From IMG/VR virus record IMGVR_UViG_3300025012_000046, positions 1 to 64,000 of that record: a stretch of DNA of 64,000 bases; one strand, written 5' to 3'. This document shows, piece after piece, positions 29,102-37,649 of this stretch (positions within the stretch are counted from its first letter, which is position 1; each line of letters starts with the position of its first letter). The notes below the pieces were generated by a model that ran no database searches, was not told the origin of the DNA, and saw only the letters and a list, made by a program, of their open reading frames with translations. The DNA comes from a virus. The position numbers were made by a program, and so were the translations under genes.

Positions 29102-29635
29102 ATGGGTAGCAACTTACACCATATAGAAGGTGACGTAGCATTTATAAAACTTGTCAGGAAAAAGCATATTATTAGATACGCTAAAGTTGACATTGAAGAC
29201 CTAGACAAAGTAGTAAGTCACCGTTACACTGGGCATCTTAATATGCAAAATACAGTGTTAAATAAGCAGGACGAGTATAATGCTAAATATTATGCTAGAG
29301 CAACTTTAGGGGTAGAGAACGGCAGCAAAATTGGTATATTAATGCACAGATTCGTACTGGGAGCTAATAAAGACTGGGACTGCGCGGTGGTTGACCATAT
29401 AAACGGGGATACACTAGACAACCGCAAGTCTAACCTTAGAATAACTAACCAGTCGATAAATTCATTAAATAGAAGCAGGATAAACTATAACAATAAAGTA
29501 AAAATACCTGGTGTGTATTGGGTTGAGCGTGAAAAGTGCTACTATATTTACTCAAGCGGAACCGTGAGGAAATATTTAGGCAGAGCTAAGACACTTGAAG
29601 AGGCCGCGTTAATTAGGAACGCTTGGGATGCTTGA
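29102..29635 (+). CDS. HNH homing endonuclease with AP2-like domain, 177 aa
   Basis: Residues about 85-125 carry LMHRFVLG, VDHINGDTLDNRKSNL and a trailing N-x-x-N, the HNH_3 nuclease signature. The C-terminal 45 residues (GVYWVEREKCYYIY ... EEAALIRNAWDA) match an AP2 DNA-binding domain. It sits just upstream of the primase and overlaps its start by eight bases. Phage genes of this kind are free-standing homing endonucleases. A paralogue is at 36129. Confidence 0.85.
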   Translation: MGSNLHHIEGDVAFIKLVRKKHIIRYAKVDIEDLDKVVSHRYTGHLNMQNTVLNKQDEYNAKYYARATLGVENGSKIGILMHRFVLGANKDWDCAVVDHINGDTLDNRKSNLRITNQSINSLNRSRINYNNKVKIPGVYWVEREKCYYIYSSGTVRKYLGRAKTLEEAALIRNAWDA

Positions 29636-30626
29636 TGTTACTGGGCTGCTAGAAAGTAAAAACATAGATTATGTAGTGAGGGGCGGCGGAGAAATTAGTA
29701 TCCGCTGCCCAAATGCTATAAACCACCAAGACGGTTCTGATAGTATTGAAAGCTTTAACATAAACATAGATAATTTAGAGAGCCATTGCTTTTCTTGTGG
29801 CCTGTCTATGAACACTGCCAAGTTGACCAAATGGCTGCTTGGGGAAGACCTGGATGAACTGGAATATAAATGTCTTGAGTTGAGAGGTAAACTAAAAAAA
29901 CTACAAAGTTATGACTTCAACATCGTAACTCCTGTCAGTAAAAGCGTGATCATACCGTTTGGTAAACCAGTAACAGAGCCTTTCAGGAACATCAGCGTAG
30001 AAACATACAAAAAGCTTAACGCAGTTATCGTGGAGAGGGGTAGATACGCTGGTAGACTGTGCTTTCCTATAATACTAGACGGAAAAATAATAGGTATAGA
30101 CGGTAGGCTGTTAAACAACGCTGATGTAACAAAAGAAAACCCAAAGTATAAGCGTAATTTTAACTCTAGCTGTCAGCATGATTGGCTTTGGCCATTCGAC
30201 GTTACTAAAAACTTGATAAAAGAAAAAGGTTTTAATTATGTAATACTTGGCGAAGGAGCATTTCACGCTGCAAATGGAATTAACCACGGCTTTCCTACTT
30301 TAACTTATTTCGGAGCTAATAATTTCAGTCAGCATAAAGCGCTAATGCTAATGTCTTTAGGTATAACTGAGGTAGTTGTCTTCCCCGACAAGGATAAAGC
30401 TGGAGAGCTAGTTTTGTACGGTAATCCAACAGCTAATAGCGAAATATTAAAGATGGGTATATGTAGATTCTTAAGTGATTGGTTTGAGGTTTCAGTAGCA
30501 AACACAGACAGGTTGCAGCTTGACCCTTTGGCTACTTTGGCTAAGCAGAAAGCTGTGTACCAAGACTTAGGCGATTTAAATAGAGAAGAAATTCAATGGG
30601 CGATAGATAATAGGAGGAAGTTTTGA
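29628..30626 (+). CDS. DNA primase (zinc finger plus Toprim), 332 aa
   Basis: Residues 27-57 contain C27 plus CFSC, a likely zinc-binding domain. A Toprim fold follows: YVILGEGAFHAA (motif with the catalytic Glu) and VVFPDKDKAG (the D-x-D motif). Length fits small phage primases of the DnaG type without a helicase domain. It would lay RNA primers at the fork and work with the DnaB-like helicase encoded at 23956. The next gene overlaps its stop. Confidence 0.85.
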   Translation: MLDVTGLLESKNIDYVVRGGGEISIRCPNAINHQDGSDSIESFNINIDNLESHCFSCGLSMNTAKLTKWLLGEDLDELEYKCLELRGKLKKLQSYDFNIVTPVSKSVIIPFGKPVTEPFRNISVETYKKLNAVIVERGRYAGRLCFPIILDGKIIGIDGRLLNNADVTKENPKYKRNFNSSCQHDWLWPFDVTKNLIKEKGFNYVILGEGAFHAANGINHGFPTLTYFGANNFSQHKALMLMSLGITEVVVFPDKDKAGELVLYGNPTANSEILKMGICRFLSDWFEVSVANTDRLQLDPLATLAKQKAVYQDLGDLNREEIQWAIDNRRKF

Positions 30627-31525
30627 TAGGAGCATTTCCTAAGATTTTTGCAATAGGCACCACGTACATCAAAGATATTTTTAAGAATGACGTTGAGGTT
30701 ACTGAAAAGGTAGACGGCTCACAATTTGGTTTCGGCAAAGTTAATGGAGAACTTATAGTAAGAAGTAAGGGCCAGCAGCTTAACTTACTAAGCCCAGAAA
30801 AAATGTTTTCTGCTGGGGTTGACTACGTTAAATCAATTGAGCACAAACTACCAGATAACAAGTTCTTTTACGCTGAGTACTTGCAAAGACCAAAGCATAA
30901 CGTGTTAACCTATAGTCGCGTCCCTAAAAATCATCTTATACTGTTTGGCATTATGAATTTGGACGCATCGTTTGAAGACAACTTAGAGTATTGGGCAGAC
31001 AAATTTGATATTGAATCTGTTCCAGTTATTTACAGAGGAAATATATCTTCACCTGACTTCTTAAAAGGACTTCTGGAGAGAGATAGTATACTAGGTGGTG
31101 CTAAAATAGAAGGTGTGGTAGTTAAAAACTACTCACAGCAATTTCTCCTTGGAGGTCAGCCAATACCTATTATGGCTGGTAAGTTTGTGTCAGAGGCATT
31201 CAAAGAAGTACACAGAAATAACTGGGGCAAAGAAAACACCACCAAAGGTAAGTTTGAAACCTTCAAAGAAAGCTTTTGTACAGAAGCTAGGTGGCAAAAA
31301 GCGATACAACACCTGAAAGAAGTTGGAGATATAGAAAGTTCTCCTAAAGATATTGGCAAGCTTATAGTAGAGATACACCGGGATATTGAGCATGAGGAGA
31401 AAGAAAATATAAAGGAATTTTTGTACAACGAATTTAAGCGGGAGATAGTGGGAACTGCGACAAAAGGTTTTCCTGAGTGGTATAAAGAACAGTTACTTAA
31501 AAGTAACTTTGAGGACGCTGCATGA
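30623..31525 (+). CDS. RNA ligase (Rnl2-type), 300 aa
   Basis: TTG 30623 overlaps the primase stop and follows AGGAGG. Motif I is EKVDGSQFGF with catalytic Lys29. Motif III is seen as FYAEYL, motif IV as EGVVVKNY, and motif V as MAGKFVSEAFKE, all in the order of the T4 Rnl2 family. Such enzymes repair nicked RNA, for example tRNA cut by host anticodon nucleases. The window also holds a tRNA-like RNA. A C-terminal helical region of 100 residues follows. Confidence 0.85.
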   Translation: MIGAFPKIFAIGTTYIKDIFKNDVEVTEKVDGSQFGFGKVNGELIVRSKGQQLNLLSPEKMFSAGVDYVKSIEHKLPDNKFFYAEYLQRPKHNVLTYSRVPKNHLILFGIMNLDASFEDNLEYWADKFDIESVPVIYRGNISSPDFLKGLLERDSILGGAKIEGVVVKNYSQQFLLGGQPIPIMAGKFVSEAFKEVHRNNWGKENTTKGKFETFKESFCTEARWQKAIQHLKEVGDIESSPKDIGKLIVEIHRDIEHEEKENIKEFLYNEFKREIVGTATKGFPEWYKEQLLKSNFEDAA

Positions 31526-32070
31526 CTTGTATAATAGGATTATTGGATAAAAGTTCAGTTTACATCGGCGGTGACACTTTCGGCTCTAACGGCCATTATG
31601 GTCATCCTACAGATCACTCTAAAGTGTTTAGAGTTGGCAAGTTTGTTATAGGAGGTACTACTAGCTTCAGGATGCTTGACATTCTTGAATTCTCTTTTGA
31701 TCCACCTAAGCCATATTATAATGACGATATGGATAGGTACATGCGTACTACCTTTATTAACAAAGTTAGACAAGCGTTGAAAGACGGCGGCTTTAATAAA
31801 ACAAAAGATACTTGGTGTGAAATTGGTGGTAATTTTCTAGTTGGGTATGGAGATAGGCTGTGGGAGGTACAGAGCGATTACAGTGTACTAAATAGAGAGC
31901 CATACGCTGCGGTAGGCTCAGGATATGAAGTAGCTTTGGGCAGCTTATTCACCACACAAGATATAGCACTAAGCCCTGAAGAAAGAATAGAAAAGGCTTT
32001 AGATGCTGCAAGCCACTTTATAGTTAGTGTTAGAGGCCCATATAACATTTTGAAAACGGAGCAAATATGA
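31522..32070 (+). CDS. Ntn-hydrolase (proteasome beta / HslV-like), 182 aa
   Basis: Begins MTCIIGLLDKSSVYIGGDTF, the N-terminal signature of proteasome-type Ntn hydrolases with Thr2 (or Cys3) exposed after Met removal. Later strands include FVIGGTTSFRM, WEVQSDYSVL and AVGSGYEVALGSL, matching the G-S-G-x-x-x-A-x-x-x-L motif of the fold. Phage homologues exist but their substrates are unknown. It overlaps the RNA ligase gene by four bases, so the two are probably co-translated. Confidence 0.75.
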   Translation: MTCIIGLLDKSSVYIGGDTFGSNGHYGHPTDHSKVFRVGKFVIGGTTSFRMLDILEFSFDPPKPYYNDDMDRYMRTTFINKVRQALKDGGFNKTKDTWCEIGGNFLVGYGDRLWEVQSDYSVLNREPYAAVGSGYEVALGSLFTTQDIALSPEERIEKALDAASHFIVSVRGPYNILKTEQI

Positions 32071-32381
32071 TACCATTCCAACAATTCGAAAAATGTATCA
32101 ACGCACTGAAAGCACAGCTAGAGAAAGACGATGGAATTAACAAGGCGCTTGGTATTAGCCGAGATTACATAGAGTTTAGTGAGCCAGTATTTTCTGAATT
32201 TTTAAATTTCCTTGAATATGTGTGTAAAGACACCGAATGTAGCTGGATTTCGTACTGGATGTTTGACCTTGATTTTGGGACTAAGTATAAAGAGGGAAGT
32301 GTAAAGATTGGTGAAGAGAATGTGAAGCTTGAGAGTATTGTAGACCTTTATAATCTTGTCAAGGCTAACTATGAAAATTAA
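32067..32381 (+). CDS. Hypothetical protein, 104 aa
   Basis: ATG 32067 overlaps the previous stop. Helical with an acidic character; aromatic middle (YWMFDLDFGTKYKEG). Not recognised. Confidence 0.5.
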   Translation: MIPFQQFEKCINALKAQLEKDDGINKALGISRDYIEFSEPVFSEFLNFLEYVCKDTECSWISYWMFDLDFGTKYKEGSVKIGEENVKLESIVDLYNLVKANYEN

Positions 32382-32585
32382 GGATAAGCTTCAGATATAT
32401 GAGGGTTCTTTCACCAAATCTAACTAAACGCTGAAGTTGTGCTTAACCATGAAAAAGTATCTGAAGCTATAAGAATAATTTGTGACTGGAGTTATGCACA
32501 TAGAATAAGCAACGGCATCTACAGCGATAGAGAACAGAATAAGATTGTGGAGAGACATGTGGTTAGGATGAAGGAGTATATATGA
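32371..32585 (+). pseudogene. Frameshifted small gene (about 71 codons)
   Basis: The first frame runs 18 codons (ending SFTKSN) to TAA 32425-32427. The -1 frame then reads LNAEVVLNHEKVSEAIRI and on to TGA 32583-32585, which overlaps the next ATG as in intact neighbours. The reconstructed product resembles the FTPF-family genes near 3-4 kb. A one-base deletion near 32415-32425 explains the break. Confidence 0.55.
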
Positions 32586-32860
32586 AATTCAAAGCTAAAG
32601 AACTTAAAGAACTGGTGCGGGAAGAAGAAACAGATAACCTTAGAATAGTAGAAGATGGAGACTATATTTCTGACGGCAAGTACGAAAGGAGTACTGTTAT
32701 TTTTACTAACGGATACTCACACTTCAGGCTAGATTTGCATAGAAGCGGTAGCCCTTTTACAGATTGGTACTACAGTTGGGAAGATTGGGGTGAAGAAGTA
32801 GAATGCCCTGAAGTAGAAAAGCAAGAAGTAGTTAAGGTTGTGTGGAAGGTTAAGAAATGA
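32582..32860 (+). CDS. Hypothetical protein, 92 aa
   Basis: ATG 32582 overlaps the stop of the repaired upstream frame, with AAGGAG near. Acidic, beta-rich with WYYSWEDWGEEVE. Its stop overlaps the next start. Confidence 0.5.
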   Translation: MKFKAKELKELVREEETDNLRIVEDGDYISDGKYERSTVIFTNGYSHFRLDLHRSGSPFTDWYYSWEDWGEEVECPEVEKQEVVKVVWKVKK

Positions 32861-33192
32861 AACTTATTCATAAAGATAAAATAGAAACAACAATATGTCC
32901 TTCGGGTGGATTTTGTCGTGGTGAGAAGTGTTCAGCGTTCAATTGGTGGTTTAAGTATGAAACCATTTCTGTTGAGTATAAGTGGCCTAATAAGAAGTGG
33001 TGGCACACGTTTAGGTGGATAAAAGCTATGGATACTAAGTTTACAGACTTCATGCACAGCGCTCCACCAGAAGTAGAAGGTTGGGATTTTTCTCACCATA
33101 GTAGTAACTTTAATGGTGATCTTTGTTACGAATACAGAAGGCTTAACGAAAACGCTAAGTGGTACTGTGGGCTGAATGTGGAGAACGGATAA
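32857..33192 (+). CDS. Hypothetical protein, 111 aa
   Basis: Trp-rich protein with three Cys near the N-terminus (CPSGGFCRGEKC), which may bind metal. A segment FNWWFKYETISVEYKWPNKK follows. Not recognised. Confidence 0.5.
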   Translation: MKLIHKDKIETTICPSGGFCRGEKCSAFNWWFKYETISVEYKWPNKKWWHTFRWIKAMDTKFTDFMHSAPPEVEGWDFSHHSSNFNGDLCYEYRRLNENAKWYCGLNVENG

Positions 33193-33506
33193 TGATAAAA
33201 ATAAATATTGAATTATGGCCTTACGGTGATGAAGAGCATAAGTCAACTATAGGTGAAATGGCAATATGTAACGACGGTACAGGCAACCACCGTGTAGGTA
33301 ATTACAAGTTTGAATATTTTGATGAAAAGACGCAGTTTGGTGAAGAGCATACGGGGGAAGTAAAAGGCTTTAAGCGGTTAGAAAACAACGTATTTGATTT
33401 GCTTAGGGAATGCTTAAACTCTGAGGAAGTTCCTATTCGGTGTAAAGTTTGCGGTAGAGATGACGCTATGGTGAGTGGTGTTTGTCACCACACACATGTT
33501 ATATAG
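33192..33506 (+). CDS. Conserved phage hypothetical protein with zinc knuckle, 104 aa
   Basis: ATG 33192 shares a base with the upstream stop. The first 70 residues (IELWPYGDEEHKSTIGEMAI ... GNHRVGNY) match a phage family of unknown function. The end carries CKVCG and VCHHTH, a C-x2-C plus Cys/His zinc site. Confidence 0.65.
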   Translation: MIKINIELWPYGDEEHKSTIGEMAICNDGTGNHRVGNYKFEYFDEKTQFGEEHTGEVKGFKRLENNVFDLLRECLNSEEVPIRCKVCGRDDAMVSGVCHHTHVI

Positions 33507-33517
33507 GAAATAATTTA

Positions 33518-36145
33518 ATGCCTGTACTTGCCAGAATAGCACCATCAAATAAAATATGTATAATTTTTGATTCAGCGCAGACTAATAACTGGCTTTATGA
33601 GGGTAAGGTTACGTTTGAAGGTTTAGGCCTTACGCTTAAGTATTTCCTTGAGGCTGGGTTTAATATGAACGACATATCAGTGCTCAACCTTGCTGATATG
33701 TACGGAAAACCTAAAGCTTCACAGTTTAAAGAAAAAGCTGATTATGTACATGAAGTTATAACTACTTGCTGCTTTAATGTGTTGGTTCCAGTAGGAGCAG
33801 AAGCTTTTAATAAAGTGGTAGGCTGGAAAGGTATACAGAAATATGTCGGCAAAGCACTTTACAGTGACGTTTATCCCAAACAGAAGGTTGTGCCTATACA
33901 AAACCCAATACAGGTTAAGTACGACCCGGTTGTAGGTGATAATATTGCGTCAACCATGAAGCTGCTTGCTGAGGAGTGCGAATACCCTGAACTGCGCGAT
34001 AAAGTAAAACTTCCTACTAAGTACACAGTAGTAGATACAATGCAGAAGTTTGAGCAGTGGTATGACTATTACTTATCAAAAGTAAAAGCTTTTGCATATG
34101 ACACAGAGACAAAAGGATTCGCTTTCAACCACCCTAGCGGTAGGTTGCTATGCCTCTCTTTCAGTCACAAGCCGGGGTTTGCATACTTAATACCAACAAA
34201 CTTCTATCAAGGTTTCTGGACAGAGGAAGAATATTTCAAGATTAAGTGCTGCCTTAGAAGATTGTTTGGTGATGAGTCTAAGCTTCTTATTGGGCACAAC
34301 ATCAAGTATGATAACAAGTGGATTTATCACCATTTAGGGATACCTGTACGAAGGAAAAACTTCTTCGATACAATGGTTGCAGCTTTCCTATGCAATGAAA
34401 ATACGCCTAACGACCTTAAATATTGTGCTATGTGCTTTACTGACATGGGAGATTATGAGTTTGAGTTACAGAGGTGGATTGATAGGTACTGCGCTGAAAA
34501 TAAGATAAAGAAAACAGAGTTCACCTATGACCTGATACCGTTTAAAATACTTACAGATTACGCTCTTTGTGACGCTGACGCTACCTTTAGGCTCTATCTA
34601 CACTTTAAAGAAGAGCTTGTAAAGGAAGAGCAAGTTAAAGTATTTGAGATGGTAAATGATAAATTTGTTTACCTTCTTACAAAAATGGAGCTTAATGGTT
34701 GGCCTATAGACGTAGAGTATGGTGAACAGCTTAGAAAACAATTGGAAGAAGAAATAGCAAAAGTAGATGCTAAACTCAGAGAGTTTACTGAAGTAAAGGC
34801 TGCTACTAAGATAGCTTATCAGAGAGCATTAGATAAAGAAAATGCTGTACGTAAAAAGCCTATAGATATCCTTCCAAAGTCAAAGTGGAAGGGGTTTTTA
34901 TTTAGTTCTAATCACCATAAACGAATTTTATTTTATGAAGTTATGGGACTGCCTGTTGTAAAATATACTAAGGCAAAGAATGAAGAGGGTAAAAAGGTAA
35001 CACCTGCTGTTGATCGTGAGTGTTTGGAAGATTGGTTTTATAATTTTCCAAAAAAGGGTGAATTTCTTGAAACACTACAGTACCATGGAGAGCTTAACAA
35101 AATAAAATCTACTTATGTAGATAGTACTCTTAAAAAGGTAGTTAATGGTAGAGTTCATCCTACGTATAATCCCATTGGATGCAAGACCGGACGTTTAAGC
35201 TGCAAAGACCCCAATTACCAGCAGCTTCCAGCTAGACCCAGAGAACCACATTTTATTGAGAAGTTGCCTTTAGTTAAATTAGTAAAGAAGATGGTAAAAG
35301 CTCCAGATGGCAGGTTTTTAATTGGGGCCGATCTTTCTGCTATAGAGATGCGGTATGCGTGTATAGTTTCTGGAGATAAAAGACTAGAAGATATATTTAA
35401 TAGTTTAATGGATGTTCACGGTTGTATTACAAAAGAATTATTCCCATACATAAAGTGTGAGCCTAACGATGTAAAGAAACTGTTTAAGTTTGAAAGGGAC
35501 AGCATTGGGAAGCGCGTACAATTTTTAAGTTTATTTGGCGGAGGTGCTGAAACGCTTGCTAAAGGCGTTAATATCGAAAACAGAAACCGTGTAGACGAGA
35601 ATGGTAACAAGCTTAATGACGACCTGACCGAAGAACAAGCGCAGCAGATTCTTGATAACTACTTTGAAAAGTATAGTGGTGTAAAACAATGTATAGATGA
35701 TACCACAAAGTTTATTGAAAAGAACGGTTACTCTGTATCTATCTTTGGTAGAAAAAGGAGAATACCAGAAGTAAATGCTGAAGATAAAGGAGCTAAAGCT
35801 AGAGCAATTAGACAGGGAGTGAATAGCATTTTTCAGTCTCCAGCAAGTGACAGCTTACTTTTAGCTTTGTATGATTTTCAAATATGGATAGAGGAAAATG
35901 AATATGACTTTAAACAGCTAGGTCCGTGCCACGATGCGGGTTATGGCGAAACCACTGAAGAACTTAAAGTAGAGGCTAGTGAACTACTTTTAAAGTATTT
36001 ACAAACGCCACCAATACCAGTTAATATTCCTATAATAGCAGAATGTGAAGGTGGAATTTCTTGGGCCGATTTTAGTGATGATTTTGGTAATGAACTTTTA
36101 AAGGAAGAAGAGGACGAAGACGAATTAGATGATGAAGCAGCATAA
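33518..36145 (+). CDS. Family A DNA polymerase with UDG-like N-terminal domain, 875 aa
   Basis: ATG 33518 (GGAAAT upstream) is preferred to an upstream TTG. Residues 1-150 resemble the uracil-DNA glycosylase superfamily fold: a strand-helix pattern, VLVPVGAEAFNKVVG, and PIQNPIQVKYD where family 4 enzymes have a P-x-x-H-P-x-x-L element. The 3'-5' exonuclease has Asp195/Glu197 (DTETKG), GHNIKYDN and CDADATFRL. The polymerase has motif A GADLSAIEMRY (D605), motif B R660-K665-F669-F673, and motif C CHDAGYGE (H805-D806), where the usual Glu after HD is Ala. It replicates the phage genome. UDG-like N-terminal domains are known in some phage PolA proteins. Confidence 0.9.
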   Translation: MPVLARIAPSNKICIIFDSAQTNNWLYEGKVTFEGLGLTLKYFLEAGFNMNDISVLNLADMYGKPKASQFKEKADYVHEVITTCCFNVLVPVGAEAFNKVVGWKGIQKYVGKALYSDVYPKQKVVPIQNPIQVKYDPVVGDNIASTMKLLAEECEYPELRDKVKLPTKYTVVDTMQKFEQWYDYYLSKVKAFAYDTETKGFAFNHPSGRLLCLSFSHKPGFAYLIPTNFYQGFWTEEEYFKIKCCLRRLFGDESKLLIGHNIKYDNKWIYHHLGIPVRRKNFFDTMVAAFLCNENTPNDLKYCAMCFTDMGDYEFELQRWIDRYCAENKIKKTEFTYDLIPFKILTDYALCDADATFRLYLHFKEELVKEEQVKVFEMVNDKFVYLLTKMELNGWPIDVEYGEQLRKQLEEEIAKVDAKLREFTEVKAATKIAYQRALDKENAVRKKPIDILPKSKWKGFLFSSNHHKRILFYEVMGLPVVKYTKAKNEEGKKVTPAVDRECLEDWFYNFPKKGEFLETLQYHGELNKIKSTYVDSTLKKVVNGRVHPTYNPIGCKTGRLSCKDPNYQQLPARPREPHFIEKLPLVKLVKKMVKAPDGRFLIGADLSAIEMRYACIVSGDKRLEDIFNSLMDVHGCITKELFPYIKCEPNDVKKLFKFERDSIGKRVQFLSLFGGGAETLAKGVNIENRNRVDENGNKLNDDLTEEQAQQILDNYFEKYSGVKQCIDDTTKFIEKNGYSVSIFGRKRRIPEVNAEDKGAKARAIRQGVNSIFQSPASDSLLLALYDFQIWIEENEYDFKQLGPCHDAGYGETTEELKVEASELLLKYLQTPPIPVNIPIIAECEGGISWADFSDDFGNELLKEEEDEDELDDEAA

Positions 36146-36677
36146 AGATGGTTATTTTAATTGGATAGAGTATGAAGACCACGCCGAATTTGTAGTGTAC
36201 AAAAACGAAGTTAAGTATTTTATTATAGTGGACCTTGAAGATGTGCCTAAAATAATTAACAACATAAACTCTTGGTATTTGTGTAAGCAAATAGGAGAGG
36301 TTCCTAGAGTAGCAGTTAGATATGGAGAGCACGGCAAGGTTAAGCGGGATTATCTGCATAGGTTTTTAATTAAGGCACCTAAAGAGCTTATAGTGGACCA
36401 CAAAGATAATAACCCACTAAATAATCGTAAACTTAATTTGAGATTAGCTGACATGTCTAATAATATGTTAAACAGGCGCGGGGCTGCTAGACAAAGCAAA
36501 ACCCAGGTGAGAGGTGTATATTATGATAAGTGTAGAGATAAGTATGTGGCTGCTTTACAGGTAAATGGTGAGGTAGTATTTAGGAAACGTTTTGACACAA
36601 TATCTGAAGCAATAGAAGCAGTTAAACAAGCTAGAGCTAAGTACGCGCCTTTCAGTAAAGAAGCTAGTGAGGACTAG
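36129..36677 (+). CDS. HNH homing endonuclease with AP2 domain, 182 aa
   Basis: Overlaps the polymerase end by 17 bases. LHRFLIKAPKELIVDHKDNN followed by N-N-R-K-x-N-L-R at residues about 75-105 is an HNH_3 signature; GVYYDKCRDKYVAALQVNG and EAIEAVKQARAKY form an AP2 domain. A paralogue of the gene at 29102, inserted beside a different replication gene. Confidence 0.85.
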   Translation: MMKQHKDGYFNWIEYEDHAEFVVYKNEVKYFIIVDLEDVPKIINNINSWYLCKQIGEVPRVAVRYGEHGKVKRDYLHRFLIKAPKELIVDHKDNNPLNNRKLNLRLADMSNNMLNRRGAARQSKTQVRGVYYDKCRDKYVAALQVNGEVVFRKRFDTISEAIEAVKQARAKYAPFSKEASED

Positions 36678-36682
36678 GCAGC

Positions 36683-36937
36683 ATGATAACAAATAAAGAA
36701 AACATCAACACCATCTTCGACGAAAAGTTCCGCCCAACCAAATTTGAAGCAAACCAAGACGGAGACTGCTGTACACTAGACGCATTAAATTCAATCCACC
36801 TATCAGTAGAATCAGGAGGAGCCGGTGACGTTCTTATTGCTGCTTTGCTAGGGATTCTAGGCCCACTAAGTTTTATCTTAGGTTGGTCACTACATAGTGA
36901 TAAAGCAAAACAACCGCTAATAAAACGCAGAAAATAA
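36683..36937 (+). CDS. Single-span membrane protein, 84 aa
   Basis: A soluble acidic N-terminus (about 45 residues, with a CC pair) precedes one membrane span at residues 48-69 (DVLIAALLGILGPLSFILGW) and a basic tail (KQPLIKRRK), which predicts the C-terminus inside. Function unknown. Confidence 0.55.
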   Translation: MITNKENINTIFDEKFRPTKFEANQDGDCCTLDALNSIHLSVESGGAGDVLIAALLGILGPLSFILGWSLHSDKAKQPLIKRRK

Positions 36938-37213
36938 ATGTCAACAATACTCTGCAAAGAAAATCAAAATCTAGCTATCACCACCTCTCTACTGATCATA
37001 TCACTTACGAATATGAATGTAGACCCCGCATCATTTATGCTTGAGGTGGGAGAAGAGTTGAATGCTGAAGAGTTACTAGAGTATACTAACAGTATAAGTA
37101 AGGTACTGCTTAAGGTGTACAATAAAGATAGTGACTCGTATAAGTACTTGTGGTTAGTGAATAAAACTTTAAGAGGATGGGCCGAAAGAGGCTATTCAGT
37201 GAGGATAGTATAA
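36938..37213 (+). CDS. Hypothetical protein, 91 aa
   Basis: Starts directly after the preceding stop. Predicted helical, acidic; contains SFMLEVGEELNAEELLEY. Not recognised. Confidence 0.5.
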   Translation: MSTILCKENQNLAITTSLLIISLTNMNVDPASFMLEVGEELNAEELLEYTNSISKVLLKVYNKDSDSYKYLWLVNKTLRGWAERGYSVRIV

Positions 37214-37489
37214 ATGAAACCTGTAGTTTTTGAAGGGCACAACATTGTGTTAGGTGAAAGCCAACCTGAGTATTTAGATTTACCTGCTCTTAGGTGTGAT
37301 GATGATTGTGATACTGTGTGGTCGTGTTGGGAACTAGATAAAAACGATATTGAAGACCTAATTAAAACTAGAAAGCTTTGGGTTGGGCAATTAACGTTTG
37401 GCTACCCGTTTCATCCTCAAATGGTAACAACGGTAATGCCAGCAGAAGTATCAGTGGCTGTTTATAAATCACGTAATGGAGGTATGTAA
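37214..37489 (+). CDS. Hypothetical protein, 91 aa
   Basis: Starts directly after the preceding stop. Beta strands and a helix with a CDDDCD cluster near residue 30; ends in a beta strand and NGGM. Similar short proteins exist in phages (GHNIVLGESQPEYLDLPALR resembles a start found in many), with no known role. Confidence 0.55.
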   Translation: MKPVVFEGHNIVLGESQPEYLDLPALRCDDDCDTVWSCWELDKNDIEDLIKTRKLWVGQLTFGYPFHPQMVTTVMPAEVSVAVYKSRNGGM

Positions 37490-37647
37490 TGTCTGATTTG
37501 GTAAAAGTAAGCGCCACTTTGACTGCACTAGCTATGTGGTTAGTTACTAGTGCATTTTTAGTTTGCACCTTAATTGGTGCTCTTATTGTGATTGACGATT
37601 CTTGGTTAGAAATTGGAAGTAAATTGGCGCAGGATTTAAGGGGCTAA
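37489..37647 (+). CDS. Single-span membrane protein, 52 aa
   Basis: ATG 37489 on the previous stop with GGAGG upstream. Residues 10-35 (TLTALAMWLVTSAFLVCTLI) form a membrane span. Directly precedes the DNA ligase gene. Confidence 0.5.
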   Translation: MSDLVKVSATLTALAMWLVTSAFLVCTLIGALIVIDDSWLEIGSKLAQDLRG

Positions 37648-37649
37648 AA

